Part shown: positions 1 to 9,083 of the stretch, piece by piece | How positions within the stretch are numbered: position 1 is the first letter of the stretch | Layout: every line of letters begins with the position of its first letter | NCBI RefSeq assembly: GCF_007625205.1 | Contig: NZ_VMNI01000005.1 | Coordinates: 62,001 to 126,000 of the forward strand | Direction of reading: 5' to 3' | DNA length: 64,000 bases | Source of the DNA: Denitromonas ohlonensis | Lineage (GTDB): Bacteria; Pseudomonadota; Gammaproteobacteria; Burkholderiales; Rhodocyclaceae | The notes under the pieces: model-generated | The model's input: only the letters and a program-made list of their open reading frames with translations | What the model was told of the DNA's origin: nothing | The model's database searches: none | Translations under genes and position numbers: made by a program

Positions 1-198
1 CGCCACGCCGTTATAGGTTTTTTGTCCGTGGAACACCGCTTGGTAGCCGGCCGCTTGGATCTCGGCCAGCGGAAAGACCGAGTCCTCCATCTTCAATTCC
101 TGCAGGCAGAGCACGTCGGGCTGTTCCGCGGCCAGCCAGTCGAGCACATGCGGCAGGCGGACTTTGAGGGAGTTAACGTTCCAGGTGGCGATCTTCAT
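1..198 (-). CDS. xthA: Exodeoxyribonuclease III, N-terminal part
   Basis: This is the 5' end of a gene that runs off the left edge; 66 codons are visible. The product begins [14 protein letters not shown] and continues with DVLCLQELK, the two opening motifs of the exonuclease III/AP endonuclease family; the Asn of WNVNS and the Glu of LQELK are metal and active-site residues in that family. The enzyme cleaves abasic sites and degrades 3' ends in base-excision repair. The rest of the fold cannot be judged. It is transcribed leftward, away from the diguanylate cyclase gene, whose stop codon lies 66 bp upstream. Confidence 0.93.
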   Translation of the reverse strand, partial: MKIATWNVNSLKVRLPHVLDWLAAEQPDVLCLQELKMEDSVFPLAEIQAAGYQAVFHGQKTYNGVA

Positions 199-264
199 GG
201 CGGGGCGTCGGGAGAGGGAGCGGCCATTGTGCCAGCGACCTTGCCTTGCGACCAAGCCGCCGCG

Positions 265-1209
265 TCAGGGGGGCGTCTCGGTGGCTGCGGGAGCGCGGTT
301 GTCGGCAATCTCGACGCGGTTTCGGCCATTGGCTTTTGCGCGGTAGAGCGCAGCGTCGGCGCGGGCGAAGAGGTCGCGCCCGGTGTCGTCGGTGTGGCGG
401 CGGGCGACGCCGAAGCTGAGTGTGATGCGGCCGATCAGCGGGAGGTCGATGTTTTCAATGCCTTGGCGCAGGCGCTCGGCGTAGGTGCGTACCGCGTTGC
501 GGCTCAGGCCGGGTGCGAGGATGACGAACTCCTCGCCACCGAATCGCGCCACAAAATCCGAGTCGCGCGATTGCTCGCGCAAGGCGGCGGCCACTGCCGT
601 GAGCGCCTGGTCGCCGGCGTCATGGCCCCAGGTGTCGTTGACGTGCTTGAAATGGTCGATGTCGGCAATGATCAGCCACACCGGCGTGTCGTCCGCATCG
701 CCATTGGCGAAGGTCTCTTGGGTGTGGGAGTCGAGCGCGCGCCGGTTGGCGATGCCGGTGAGCGGGTCGGTCAGTGAGAGCCGCCGGATGGTCGCCTCGC
801 TGCGGGTGAGCTGGTGGTTGGCGCGTGCCAGTTCGCGCTGGGTGGTGACCAGCGCGGCATTCACTTCCATCAAGGTGTCGGTCGCGGTGAGGATGTGGTC
901 CAGATCGTAGCCGGCGACAACCCGCAGGCGTTGCGGGTCGGCCTCGATGCGCCCACGCAGCGAGCTCATGCGGTCACCGGGGCCATTCACCGTGATCAGT
1001 CCTTCGAAACAGACGCGGATGCCGTCGTCTGGCAGATCGAACCGGATGAGCATGGGCTCGGCGAACAGTTGCCAGGCGCCGATGTTTTCGTCGCTGAGCA
1101 GTCGGCGGAGGCCGGCATTGCCGTAGTGCAGGGTCATGTTGGCGTCGAATTCGGCCACCACAACTGATTCGAGAGCGTCTAGCGCGTCGGGAAGTGAAGG
1201 CAGGCCCAT
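265..1209 (-). CDS. Diguanylate cyclase with PAS-like N-terminus
   Basis: A 314-residue soluble protein. Residues 1-105 look like a PAS-type sensory fold, 105-140 are helical and probably a coiled-coil linker, and 143-300 form a GGDEF domain with the active-site motif GGEEF at 224-228. An RxxD inhibitory site (R215, D218) lies exactly five residues before it. Both signatures are intact, so active synthesis of cyclic di-GMP with product inhibition is expected. There is no membrane segment or signal peptide. The start lies 3 bp beyond the stop of the cobalamin-binding gene, so the two are almost certainly cotranscribed and probably translationally coupled; the sensor upstream is a likely input. 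Confidence 0.92.
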   Translation of the reverse strand: MGLPSLPDALDALESVVVAEFDANMTLHYGNAGLRRLLSDENIGAWQLFAEPMLIRFDLPDDGIRVCFEGLITVNGPGDRMSSLRGRIEADPQRLRVVAGYDLDHILTATDTLMEVNAALVTTQRELARANHQLTRSEATIRRLSLTDPLTGIANRRALDSHTQETFANGDADDTPVWLIIADIDHFKHVNDTWGHDAGDQALTAVAAALREQSRDSDFVARFGGEEFVILAPGLSRNAVRTYAERLRQGIENIDLPLIGRITLSFGVARRHTDDTGRDLFARADAALYRAKANGRNRVEIADNRAPAATETPP

Positions 1210-1212
1210 GGC

Positions 1213-2283
1213 TCAGTGTGGCAGAAGCGCGCGTGCGGCGAGCGCTGCGTCTTCAGCGGTGGGGCCGAGCCATTGGGCGTCCAGCGTGTCGGCCAGCGAC
1301 GGGAACTGGTTGAACACCAGGCCGCCGACGATGACCTTGGGGCAGGCGTCGCCAAGGTGCTGGCGCAATGTGGCCAGTGTCGTCCTGAGGGCGCGCAGGT
1401 GCTGCGGCAGCGATGCCGACAGGCACAGGACATGGGGGGCGTATTCGCTGCACTGGCTGAGCAGTGCGGGCAGCGGGGTGTTGCCACCGAGAAACTGGGC
1501 TTGCCAGCCGTCCATCTCGAAGGCGTCTGACACCATGCGCAGGCCGACGTCGTGATGGTTGCCGGGTGTGCAGGCGAACAGCGCCCGCCCGCCGTTGTCG
1601 TCGGCCGGCAGGACCTGACCGAAGGCTGCGGCCATCAAGGACTGGGAGATGGCCGTGGCGAGATGCTCCTGCGCGACGCTGGCGCGGTTTTCTTGCCAGG
1701 CGCGACCAATGGCGTACATGGCGGGTTGGATCACGTGGACTTCGCTGCCGATCAGCGTGCTGCTTCGGTCAAGCGCCCTTTCGAACAACCGCTGAGCGCC
1801 CCGTCGTTCTCCCTTGAGAATGGCGTCGCGGAAGGCGTCGGCTTCATCCCAGGGGTCGGGGCCGGGGCGGTCGTAGGCGGGCGGTGGGGCGCCGCTGGCC
1901 AGGTGGATCACGCCGGTGTTCAGCACATGGCTGAGGGTGTCGGCCGCGGCCGTCGGCAAGGCGCCACGATAGAAAGCATCGAGGTGGCGCAATGAGTCCG
2001 GCAGCGAGCCGGTCGGCACGCCACGGCTGCGCAGCACCTCGGCGAGCCAGGCCAGATAGCTGAGAAAGGCGTCGGCCTGACCGCTCTCGAGAGCGGGTTC
2101 GAGAAAGTCCAGGTGGTAGGCGATGTCTTCGGCGCAGGCGGCCCGGCCACGCGGTCCGAAACGGGCAAAGACTGCCGGGTGCGCGGCTTCGCTGGCCGCT
2201 AGGGCGTGGGCAATGGCGGCATCCCGAAGCGCGGAAAACGCCGTGAGCTGCTCGGGGTCGAGGGGGGCGAAAGTCGCGCTCAT
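1213..2283 (-). CDS. Cobalamin-binding sensor protein (CarH/LitR-like B12 domain, no DNA-binding domain)
   Basis: A 356-residue soluble protein. Residues 1-140 are helical and not recognised. Residues 145-225 are a four-helix B12 cap and 230-350 a Rossmann-like B12-binding domain. The cap carries W196, E206 and H207, the Trp-x9-Glu-His motif of adenosylcobalamin photoreceptors. The Rossmann part has H244-D-V-G247, the His-x-x-Gly lower-ligand motif; the W-to-H spacing of 48 residues is close to that in CarH (about 46). No MerR-type helix-turn-helix is present, so any output must go through a partner. The diguanylate cyclase 3 bp downstream is the obvious candidate. Cobalamin binding is well supported; light sensing is inference. 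Confidence 0.85.
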   Translation of the reverse strand: MSATFAPLDPEQLTAFSALRDAAIAHALAASEAAHPAVFARFGPRGRAACAEDIAYHLDFLEPALESGQADAFLSYLAWLAEVLRSRGVPTGSLPDSLRHLDAFYRGALPTAAADTLSHVLNTGVIHLASGAPPPAYDRPGPDPWDEADAFRDAILKGERRGAQRLFERALDRSSTLIGSEVHVIQPAMYAIGRAWQENRASVAQEHLATAISQSLMAAAFGQVLPADDNGGRALFACTPGNHHDVGLRMVSDAFEMDGWQAQFLGGNTPLPALLSQCSEYAPHVLCLSASLPQHLRALRTTLATLRQHLGDACPKVIVGGLVFNQFPSLADTLDAQWLGPTAEDAALAARALLPH

Positions 2284-2291
2284 GATCCGAT

Positions 2292-2591
2292 CTACTCCGC
2301 GACGCGCTCGAAGCGGGTGATGTGGTTTTCACCGGGCTTGAGGCGCAGGCCGGGTGGCATCCCCTTGTGCGCATCCTTGAAGGCGTGGCTGTGGTGCCAG
2401 GCGTCAAACGTGGCTTCGTCGTCCCACCAGGTCATCAACCAGAATTCGGCTGGCTCGCCCATTGGGCGTAGGACCTCCATGCGCTGAAAACCGGGGGCGC
2501 TGTCGACGCCATGCGGGCGGTGAACAAAGGCCGCCCTAACGGCCTCTTCCATCCCGTTGGCAATGACGAATCGACTCACGGCGACAAACAT
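2292..2591 (-). CDS. Antibiotic biosynthesis monooxygenase (ABM) domain protein
   Basis: A 99-residue single-domain protein of the dimeric alpha/beta-barrel (ABM/IsdG-like) fold. Recognisable parts are the opening strand MFVAVSRFVI, the segment PGFQRMEVLRP, and EFWLMTWWDDEATFDAWHHS, typical of the heme-degrading and quinol-monooxygenase-like branch. No cofactor is needed in many members, and the substrate cannot be told from sequence. It is the first gene of a three-gene minus-strand operon, ending 8 bp before the cobalamin-binding sensor. Whether it acts on heme, on a tetrapyrrole or on something unrelated is open. Confidence 0.8.
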   Translation of the reverse strand: MFVAVSRFVIANGMEEAVRAAFVHRPHGVDSAPGFQRMEVLRPMGEPAEFWLMTWWDDEATFDAWHHSHAFKDAHKGMPPGLRLKPGENHITRFERVAE

Positions 2592-2754
2592 GCGCGCCTC
2601 TCCGGCGGTTGTTCAGCTTCATCAGGGTCAACGGCGACGGCGCGGCACTCTTGAGCGCGGGCGCCTGTGCGTGTCATGAAAAGTTCATTCAAGGTCGGCG
2701 TGTTGTTGTCGATCACTCAGCCGAAAGCATTAGGTGCGGCGCACAAGGAATACC

Positions 2755-4551
2755 ATGACTCCGGCTCGTTTCAATCCCATCCACGCTAAGCGCATCCAGC
2801 CACTGATCGAGGGCGATGGGCTGCATTTCGTGTTTCAGCCGATTGTCGGCCTCAAGGCCGGTGACGTGTACGCCTACGAGGCGCTGGTGCGGGGGCCAGC
2901 AAACACGGCGTTTGCCACCCCTGACGCCTTGCTTTACGCGGCGCGCCAGGCCGGCATGACGGAACTCTTCGAGCAGCGTTGCTGCGAGCTGGCGATCGAG
3001 GCCTTTGCACGACAGCGCCTGGGCGGCAAGCTGTTTCTCAATGTCAGCGCGCCGACCCTGCAGCGCATTGCGGTCGGCGCCGGGGGGCATGTACTTCAGT
3101 TGGCGCGTGAGGTCGGTGTCGCGCCAGAGCGGCTGGTGTTCGAGCTGACAGAGCATGAGCGTGTCGAGGACATTGCGGCACTCGAGGCGGCAGTGGCGAC
3201 GCTGCGTGCCGAGGGGCCGCAGCTGGCGATCGACGATTTTGGCGATGGGCGCTCCAGCCTGCGTCTGTGGTCGCAGCTCAATCCGGAAGTGGTCAAGATC
3301 GATCGCTATTTTGTCCACGAGGTGCACCGCGACAGCCGCAAGCTGGAGGTGTTGCGTACGGTGATGGGGCTGGCCAAGGCCTTTGGCACGCCGCTGGTGG
3401 TCGAGGGGGTCGAGACGGCCGAAGAGCTGGCGGTGGTGCGCGATCTGGGTTGCCGGTTTGCGCAGGGCTTCTTTCTCGCCCGCCCGCAGGCCGAACCGCC
3501 GCGCGTCTTGAGTGAGGCGGTGATGGCGGTGCTGCGTTCATCGAAGCTTGCGGTCTTGCCCAGCGCCCCCCAACATGCCGACCCCTTGCTGACCGTCGAC
3601 GCGCTGCGCATTGCCGCGCCCACGGTCACGGCAAGCCAGACTTGCCAGGGTGTACTGCGTCTGTTTTCGGCGCATCCGGCGCTGCATGCGGTGGCCGTGC
3701 TGGAAGGCGAGACGCCAATCGGCCTGATTCATCGGCAGATGTTCGTCGACCAGCTGGCGCGGCCGTTTCATTCGGATCTGTTTGGCCGGCGCTCCTGCAC
3801 GCTGTTCATGAACGCCGAGCCGCTGCGGGTGGACCGGGCGAGCACCATCGACTCACTGGTGAGCGTTCTGATGGGTGAAAACCAGGGGTATCTGAGTGAG
3901 GGCTTCATCCTCACCGATGGCGGGCGTTACGCCGGGCTGGCCACCGGCGACGGCCTGGTGCGGGCGGTAACCGAGCGGCGCATCGAGGCGGCGCGCCTGG
4001 CCAATCCGCTGACCTGTCTGCCGGGCAACCTGCCGATTACCGCGCATATCCGGCGTCTGCTTGATGCTCGTGCCGACTTTGCCGCGGCCTATTTCGACCT
4101 CAACAATTTCAAACCTTACAACGACCGCTATGGCTACTGGCGGGGCGACGAGATGATCAAGCTGGCGGCCAGCGCCATCTCGGCGCAGTGCGACAAGACC
4201 TGTGACTTTCTGGGGCATGTCGGCGGGGACGATTTCGTGGTGCTGTTCCAGAGCGCAGACTGGGCGGCGCGCTGCCGGGCGGTGATCAGCAGTTTTGGCG
4301 AGAAGGCGCCGTCGTTGTACGACGATGCCGAGCGGGCGCAGGGCGGACTTGATGCCGAGGACCGGCGTGGCTTCAAGGCCTTCTTCCCGATTACATCCTT
4401 GTCCGTCGGGGTGGTGGTGATTCCGCGCGACTGTCAGCGCGACCCGGAGGCGATCGCCTCGGCGGCCGCGGCGGCGAAGAAGGTGGCCAAGGGGCGGCCG
4501 GACTACTTCCATGTGCTGCCGGCCGAGGTGTGCTGCGCCGAGGCGGCCTGA
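2755..4551 (+). CDS. EAL-CBS-GGDEF cyclic di-GMP protein
   Basis: A 598-residue cytoplasmic protein. The ATG at 2755 is chosen because AAGGA lies 5 bp upstream; a GTG 21 bp earlier has no such site. The EAL phosphodiesterase domain comes first (about 20-250), with YEALVRG near residue 42, a catalytic Glu in FELTEHE, the DDFGDG loop, VKID and the late VVEGVE motif, so all metal and catalytic positions look intact. A CBS-pair region covers about 280-400. A GGDEF domain with the variant GGDDF closes the protein (about 410-590). It is divergent from the ABM/B12/diguanylate cyclase operon, with a 163-bp gap. It may be bifunctional or a phosphodiesterase with a regulatory GGDEF. Confidence 0.9.
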   Translation: MTPARFNPIHAKRIQPLIEGDGLHFVFQPIVGLKAGDVYAYEALVRGPANTAFATPDALLYAARQAGMTELFEQRCCELAIEAFARQRLGGKLFLNVSAPTLQRIAVGAGGHVLQLAREVGVAPERLVFELTEHERVEDIAALEAAVATLRAEGPQLAIDDFGDGRSSLRLWSQLNPEVVKIDRYFVHEVHRDSRKLEVLRTVMGLAKAFGTPLVVEGVETAEELAVVRDLGCRFAQGFFLARPQAEPPRVLSEAVMAVLRSSKLAVLPSAPQHADPLLTVDALRIAAPTVTASQTCQGVLRLFSAHPALHAVAVLEGETPIGLIHRQMFVDQLARPFHSDLFGRRSCTLFMNAEPLRVDRASTIDSLVSVLMGENQGYLSEGFILTDGGRYAGLATGDGLVRAVTERRIEAARLANPLTCLPGNLPITAHIRRLLDARADFAAAYFDLNNFKPYNDRYGYWRGDEMIKLAASAISAQCDKTCDFLGHVGGDDFVVLFQSADWAARCRAVISSFGEKAPSLYDDAERAQGGLDAEDRRGFKAFFPITSLSVGVVVIPRDCQRDPEAIASAAAAAKKVAKGRPDYFHVLPAEVCCAEAA

Positions 4552-4570
4552 GCCGCCCCGGAGGCAGCCA

Positions 4571-6640
4571 TTACGCCGCTTCGAGCATGCCGCTGTGGCG
4601 TAGCAGGGCGTCGACCTGTGGTTCGCGGCCACGGAAGGCGATGAAGGATTCCAGCGCCGGGCGGCTGCCGCCGACGGCGAGGATCTCGCGCCAGAAGCGC
4701 TGGCCGGTGGCGGCGTCGAGCAGGCTGCCACGGCCTTCGCCGGCTTCTTCGAAGGCCGCGAAGGCGTCGGCCGAGAGCACCTCGGCCCATTTGTAGCTGT
4801 AATAGCCGGCCGAATAGCCGCCCGCGAAGATATGCGAAAAGCTCAAGGGGAAGCGGTGCCAGGCCGGTGTTTTGGTGACGGCCACTTCCTTGCGCACGTC
4901 TTCAAGCAGGCTCAGCACGGTGTCGATGGGCACCGGCTGAGTCGCGTCCACTTCGTGATAGAGGCGCAGGTCGAAGAGGCTGAATTCGAGCTGGCGTACC
5001 ATCTGCATGCCGCTCTGGAAGTGGCGGGCGGCGAGCATCTTGTCGAATAGCTCGCGTGGCAGTGGCTCGCCCGTGTTCACATGCGCGCTCATGCCGCTGA
5101 GCACATCCCACTCCCAGCAGAAGTTTTCCATGAACTGGCTGGGCAGCTCGACGGCATCCCATTCCACGCCGTGAATGCCGGAGACGGCGACTTCATCGAC
5201 CTCGGTGAGCAGATGGTGCAGGGCGTGGCCGAACTCGTGGAAGAGCGTGACCACGTCGTCGTGGGTGAGCGTCGCGGGCTTGTCGCCGACCGGCGGCGAG
5301 AAGTTGCACACCACGTAGGCGACCGGCGTAAGCAGACGGCTGCCGCTGCGCTGACGGTTGCGGGCGGAGTCCATCCAGGCGCCGCCGCGCTTGGTGTCGC
5401 GGGCGTGCAGGTCGAGGTAGAGCTGGCCGATGAGCTGGCCGGCGCGCTCGATACGCAGCACTTTGACGGACGGGTCCCACACGGCGGCGCGGTCGTGACT
5501 GAGCTGCACGCCGTAGAGCGATTCGATGACGCCGAACAGCCCGTCGAGCACGCGCGGCTCAGGGAAGTATTGGCGCACCTCGTTTTCAGAGAAGGCATAG
5601 CGCGCCTGGCGCAGCTTCTCGCTGGCATAGCCCATGTCCCAGGGGTTTAGTTCGGCGATGCCCAGTTCCTTGGCCGCGAAGGCTTTCAGTTCGGCCAGAT
5701 CGCGTTCGGCGTAGGGCTTGGCCTTGACGCCGAGTTCGCGCAAAAAACTGAGTGCGTGCTCGGGGCTGTCGGCCATCTTGGGCACCAGCGACAACTCGGC
5801 ATAGCTGGCGTAGCCGAGCATCTTCGCCTCTTCGGCCGCGAGCGCGAGCAGGCGGCCGATGATCGGGCCGTTGTCCCACTCGGGCTTGCCATGCTCGGAG
5901 GCGCGGGTGCCGTTGGCGCGGTACATCACTTCGCGCAGGCGGGCGCTGTCGGCGTACTGCATCACCGGCACGTAAGAGGGCGCCTGCAAGGTGAACTTCC
6001 AGCCGGGGCGGTCTTCTTTCTCTGCCGCAGCGCGGGCGGCGGCGACCACGTCCTCCGGCAGGCCGGCCAGTTCGGCTTCGTCGGTGACCCATTCGGCGAA
6101 GGCGTTGGTGGCGTCGAGCAGGTTTTCGGAGAACTTGGCGCCGAGGGCGGATTGTTCTTCGGAGATGGCCTTGAAGCGCGGCTTTTGTGCCTCGGGTAGT
6201 TCGGCGCCGGAGAGCCGGAAGTCACGCAGTTCGTGGTCGATGATGCGTTGGCGAACCGGTGACAGGTTGGCGTATTCGGCGCTGTCGTGCAGCGCGCGGT
6301 ATTTGCCGTAGAGCGCTTCGTTTTGCCCCAGTTCGGCGTAAAAGCCGCTGATTTCTGGCAGCAAGTCGTTGTAGGCAGCACGCCACTGCGGCGTGTCCAT
6401 CACGCTGTGCATGTGGCCGACCACGCCCCAGGCGCGGCCGAGGTGCTCGGTGGCTTCGGTCATGGGGATGACGAAATCGTCCCAGGTGGCCGGGGTGTCG
6501 GCGGCTTCGAGGGTGGCCAGCGTGGTGCTTGCGGTGTCGAGCAGATGGCGGATCGCCGGCTCGACATCGGCCGGGGTGATGCGGTCGAAATGCGTCAGGT
6601 CGGTGAAGTCGAGCAGGGGGTTGTCGGAGACAGCGGACAT
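4571..6640 (-). CDS. prlC: Oligopeptidase A (M3 metallopeptidase)
   Basis: A 689-residue cytoplasmic zinc peptidase of the thimet oligopeptidase family, full length compared with E. coli PrlC (about 680). The zinc motif HEFGHALHH is present near residue 470, with the third-ligand Glu expected about 25 residues later in the stretch GVEWDAVELPSQ. The C-terminal FSHIFAGGYSAGYYSYKWAEVL is the characteristic substrate-binding region. The enzyme clears short peptides, including cleaved signal peptides. It converges with the EAL-CBS-GGDEF gene, the two stops being 19 bp apart, and appears monocistronic. Confidence 0.97.
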   Translation of the reverse strand: MSAVSDNPLLDFTDLTHFDRITPADVEPAIRHLLDTASTTLATLEAADTPATWDDFVIPMTEATEHLGRAWGVVGHMHSVMDTPQWRAAYNDLLPEISGFYAELGQNEALYGKYRALHDSAEYANLSPVRQRIIDHELRDFRLSGAELPEAQKPRFKAISEEQSALGAKFSENLLDATNAFAEWVTDEAELAGLPEDVVAAARAAAEKEDRPGWKFTLQAPSYVPVMQYADSARLREVMYRANGTRASEHGKPEWDNGPIIGRLLALAAEEAKMLGYASYAELSLVPKMADSPEHALSFLRELGVKAKPYAERDLAELKAFAAKELGIAELNPWDMGYASEKLRQARYAFSENEVRQYFPEPRVLDGLFGVIESLYGVQLSHDRAAVWDPSVKVLRIERAGQLIGQLYLDLHARDTKRGGAWMDSARNRQRSGSRLLTPVAYVVCNFSPPVGDKPATLTHDDVVTLFHEFGHALHHLLTEVDEVAVSGIHGVEWDAVELPSQFMENFCWEWDVLSGMSAHVNTGEPLPRELFDKMLAARHFQSGMQMVRQLEFSLFDLRLYHEVDATQPVPIDTVLSLLEDVRKEVAVTKTPAWHRFPLSFSHIFAGGYSAGYYSYKWAEVLSADAFAAFEEAGEGRGSLLDAATGQRFWREILAVGGSRPALESFIAFRGREPQVDALLRHSGMLEAA

Positions 6641-6759
6641 GGCGGTTCCAGAAAGGCGAATGGGCCGATTGTAGGCAAACTCGGCCGCGACTGCGCGGCG
6701 GCGGTCGGGCCGAAGGGGGTTAGGAAACAGATCGGGGCGTGGGGCGGGGAATCAACCCC

Positions 6760-6781
6760 CCCCCGGCGCAGCGGCCGGGGG
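6760..6781 (-). terminator. GC-rich hairpin after the DUF2189 gene
   Basis: An 8-bp perfect inverted repeat (CCCCCGGC/GCCGGGGG) lies immediately 3' of the DUF2189 membrane-protein gene. It is followed on the minus strand by G-rich sequence rather than a T run, so intrinsic termination is uncertain; it may stop transcription with Rho or protect the 3' end. Confidence 0.4.
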
Positions 6782-6785
6782 TAAG

Positions 6786-7559
6786 TTAATCCACCAGGTC
6801 GCGGTAGGCGTGCCAGGAGGCGTGGCCAAGCAGCGGCAGCAGGATCGCCATGCCGACCATCAGGGTGGCAAAGCCGAGCAGCATCAGCACGACGATGAGC
6901 ACCGCCCAGACCAGCATGGGCAGCGGGTTGGTGGCGACGGCCCGGATGCTGGTGGCCATGGCCGTCATCATGTCGGTGTCGCGCCCCATCATCATCGGAA
7001 TGGCGATGACCGTGGCGCTGAATACCACCGTGGCCAGGATGCCGCCGACGGCGATGTAGGCCAGCACCAGCAAGGTGTAGTCACCGGAGAAGAAGATCGA
7101 CTGGAAGAAATTGCTCAGATCGGGCACGTTGTCGGCATAGAACAGTGCAAAGACCACGGCCGAGACGCGCTCCCAGACGATCAGCATCAGGGCCAGCAGG
7201 ATGCCGAAATGAAACAGCACGTCGGCACGCTGGCGGAGGCCGGCGAGCGAAGCGCGCAGGCTGGTGCGTTCGCCGGCTTCATGGCGCCGCGAAATCTCAT
7301 ACAGCCCGGCAGCGGCGAGCGGGCCGATCAGCAAGAAGCCGGAAATGGCGGTGGAGAACAGATACGGCCGCGGTGCGGCGAACATCAGCAGCAGATAGCC
7401 GACGAGTGCAAAGAACAGCCCATAGGCGAGGCTGGCGCTAAGGTTTTCGCGCATGTCGGACCAGCCGCGCTGAAGCCAGTCGAGCGGTCGTTGCGGGGGG
7501 ACTTCGCGGATGCGGGGGAGGTCGAAATGCTGCGACAGAAAGTCGGCATGTCTGTCCAT
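6786..7559 (-). CDS. DUF2189 family integral membrane protein
   Basis: A 257-residue inner-membrane protein. The start at 7559 (MDRHADFLSQHF) is preferred because GGAG lies 7 bp upstream on the coding strand; an in-frame start 16 codons earlier has no visible ribosome site. About six hydrophobic segments are visible after a roughly 40-residue cytoplasmic N-terminus; the repeated pattern SLAYGLFFALVGYLLL, then ISGFLLIGPLAAAGLYEISRR, is typical of DUF2189. The family has no established function. It stands alone between prlC and purC. Confidence 0.82.
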   Translation of the reverse strand: MDRHADFLSQHFDLPRIREVPPQRPLDWLQRGWSDMRENLSASLAYGLFFALVGYLLLMFAAPRPYLFSTAISGFLLIGPLAAAGLYEISRRHEAGERTSLRASLAGLRQRADVLFHFGILLALMLIVWERVSAVVFALFYADNVPDLSNFFQSIFFSGDYTLLVLAYIAVGGILATVVFSATVIAIPMMMGRDTDMMTAMATSIRAVATNPLPMLVWAVLIVVLMLLGFATLMVGMAILLPLLGHASWHAYRDLVD

Positions 7560-7656
7560 GAATACGCTCCAGATCAGAAAGGGTATCCCCGTCAATCTAG
7601 AACGCATTCACGGCGAAGGAAAGCTGCACTGCGGCATGGCGCGCCGCAGGGCAGGT

Positions 7657-8592
7657 TCAGCCGAGCTGACGGCCGGTCAGGCGCTCGTAGGCTTCGACAT
7701 ACTTGGCACCGGTGCGGGCCGCCACATCGGTGGGCAGGCGCGGGCCGGGCGCGGTTTTGTTCCAGTCCAGCGTTTCGAGGTAGTCGCGCACGTACTGCTT
7801 GTCGTAGGACGGCGGGCTGATGCCTTCGCGGTACTGGTCGGCCGGCCAGAAACGGGAGGAGTCGGGCGTGAGCGCTTCGTCGATGAGGTGCAGCGTGCCG
7901 GCGGCGTCGACGCCGAATTCAAACTTGGTGTCGGCAATGATGATGCCGCGGCCGGCGGCGTAGTTGGCCGCCTCGGTGTAGAGCTGCAGGGCAGCCTTGC
8001 GGGCCTCTTCGACCAGTTGGGCGCCGTTCTTGCCGGTGCCGGCCAGCAGGCCGGAGAGTACGGCGGCGGTGCGGGTCTGGGCTTCGGCGAAGGAGATGTT
8101 CTCGTCGTGGTCGCCCACGTCGGCCTTGGAGGCGGGGGTGAAGATCGGCGACGGCAGCTTGGCGGCCTGCTTGAGGCCGGCCGGCAGGGTGATGCCGCAG
8201 ATCGCGCCGGTTTGCTGGTAGTCCTTCCAGCCCGAACCGATCACATAGCCGCGCACCACCGCCTCGATCGGCAGCGGGGCGAGCCGTTTGACCACCAGCG
8301 CGCGGCCAACGACCTGATCGCGCTCGTCCGGGGCTACGACAGTCTCCGGCGCGATGCCGGTGAGCTGGTTGGGCACCACATGGGCCAGCCGGTCAAACCA
8401 GAAGCCGGCCAGCGCGGTGAGCACCTCGCCTTTGCGCGGAATCGGGTCGGGCAGGATCACGTCGAAGGCGGACAAGCGGTCGGAGGTGACGATCAGCAAT
8501 TTTTCGTCATCAACAGCGTAGATGTCGCGCACTTTGCCGCGAGCGAGCAGGGGCAGGGAAGTGATGCTGGACTGGAACAGGGGCGTGGTCAT
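7657..8592 (-). CDS. purC: Phosphoribosylaminoimidazole-succinocarboxamide synthase
   Basis: A 311-residue SAICAR synthetase, the ATP-dependent ligase that joins aspartate to CAIR in purine synthesis. The N-terminus [19 protein letters not shown] contains the GKVRD signature; [11 protein letters not shown] and [16 protein letters not shown] follow, as does [16 protein letters not shown] near residue 215. The length matches the longer, yeast-like form common in betaproteobacteria. It is monocistronic, and no purine-type regulatory site was recognised upstream. Confidence 0.97.
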   Translation of the reverse strand: MTTPLFQSSITSLPLLARGKVRDIYAVDDEKLLIVTSDRLSAFDVILPDPIPRKGEVLTALAGFWFDRLAHVVPNQLTGIAPETVVAPDERDQVVGRALVVKRLAPLPIEAVVRGYVIGSGWKDYQQTGAICGITLPAGLKQAAKLPSPIFTPASKADVGDHDENISFAEAQTRTAAVLSGLLAGTGKNGAQLVEEARKAALQLYTEAANYAAGRGIIIADTKFEFGVDAAGTLHLIDEALTPDSSRFWPADQYREGISPPSYDKQYVRDYLETLDWNKTAPGPRLPTDVAARTGAKYVEAYERLTGRQLG

Positions 8593-8855
8593 GGAGGTCG
8601 GCCAGAACGGGTCAAAGCGGAATTATAGCGGGGCTTGGCGGCTGTCGTGGACTCGGCGGTGTGCGGTTGATCGACGGTAATCGGATGTAACGCCCATGTC
8701 CCCTCCAATGACGTGATATCGGCGGTTTTGTTGAGATGTTCGCGCCACCGATGGGGGGTGCCGACACGCGCGGATACATCTGCGATGCACTCCCGCGCGT
8801 TGTCGCGGTCCACCGGACAGGAATGAAAACATTTTCGTTCGTCCGAGGAGGCCAT

Positions 8856-9071
8856 ATGAAAACGCAGATGTTTGGTGTGTTGGCAGGGATCGTATTGCTG
8901 GCTACGAGCGCATGCAGTACATGGGACAACTTGTCCGCCCGCGAGCGCAGCGCCGCGATTGGCGCCGGCGTGGGCGGCGTGGCCGGAGCGGTGATGACCG
9001 ATGGCGGGGTGCTTGGCACCATCGGCGGCGCGGCGGTTGGCGGGGTGATCGGGGATCAGGTCGGGAAATAG
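8856..9071 (+). CDS. Small glycine-zipper outer-membrane lipoprotein
   Basis: A 71-residue protein starting at the ATG at 8856, with GAGGAG about 6 bp upstream. Residues 1-19 are a lipoprotein signal peptide ending in the lipobox ATSAC, so the mature protein begins at C20. Residues 35-70 are a glycine zipper (GAGVGGVAGAV, then GTIGGAAVGGVIG), the pattern of OsmB-like and Slp17-like envelope lipoproteins. Function is not known; members are often stress induced. It sits alone, with 263 bp of non-coding DNA before it in which no clear operator was seen. Confidence 0.85.
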   Translation: MKTQMFGVLAGIVLLATSACSTWDNLSARERSAAIGAGVGGVAGAVMTDGGVLGTIGGAAVGGVIGDQVGK

Positions 9072-9083
9072 CGGCCGTTGAGC

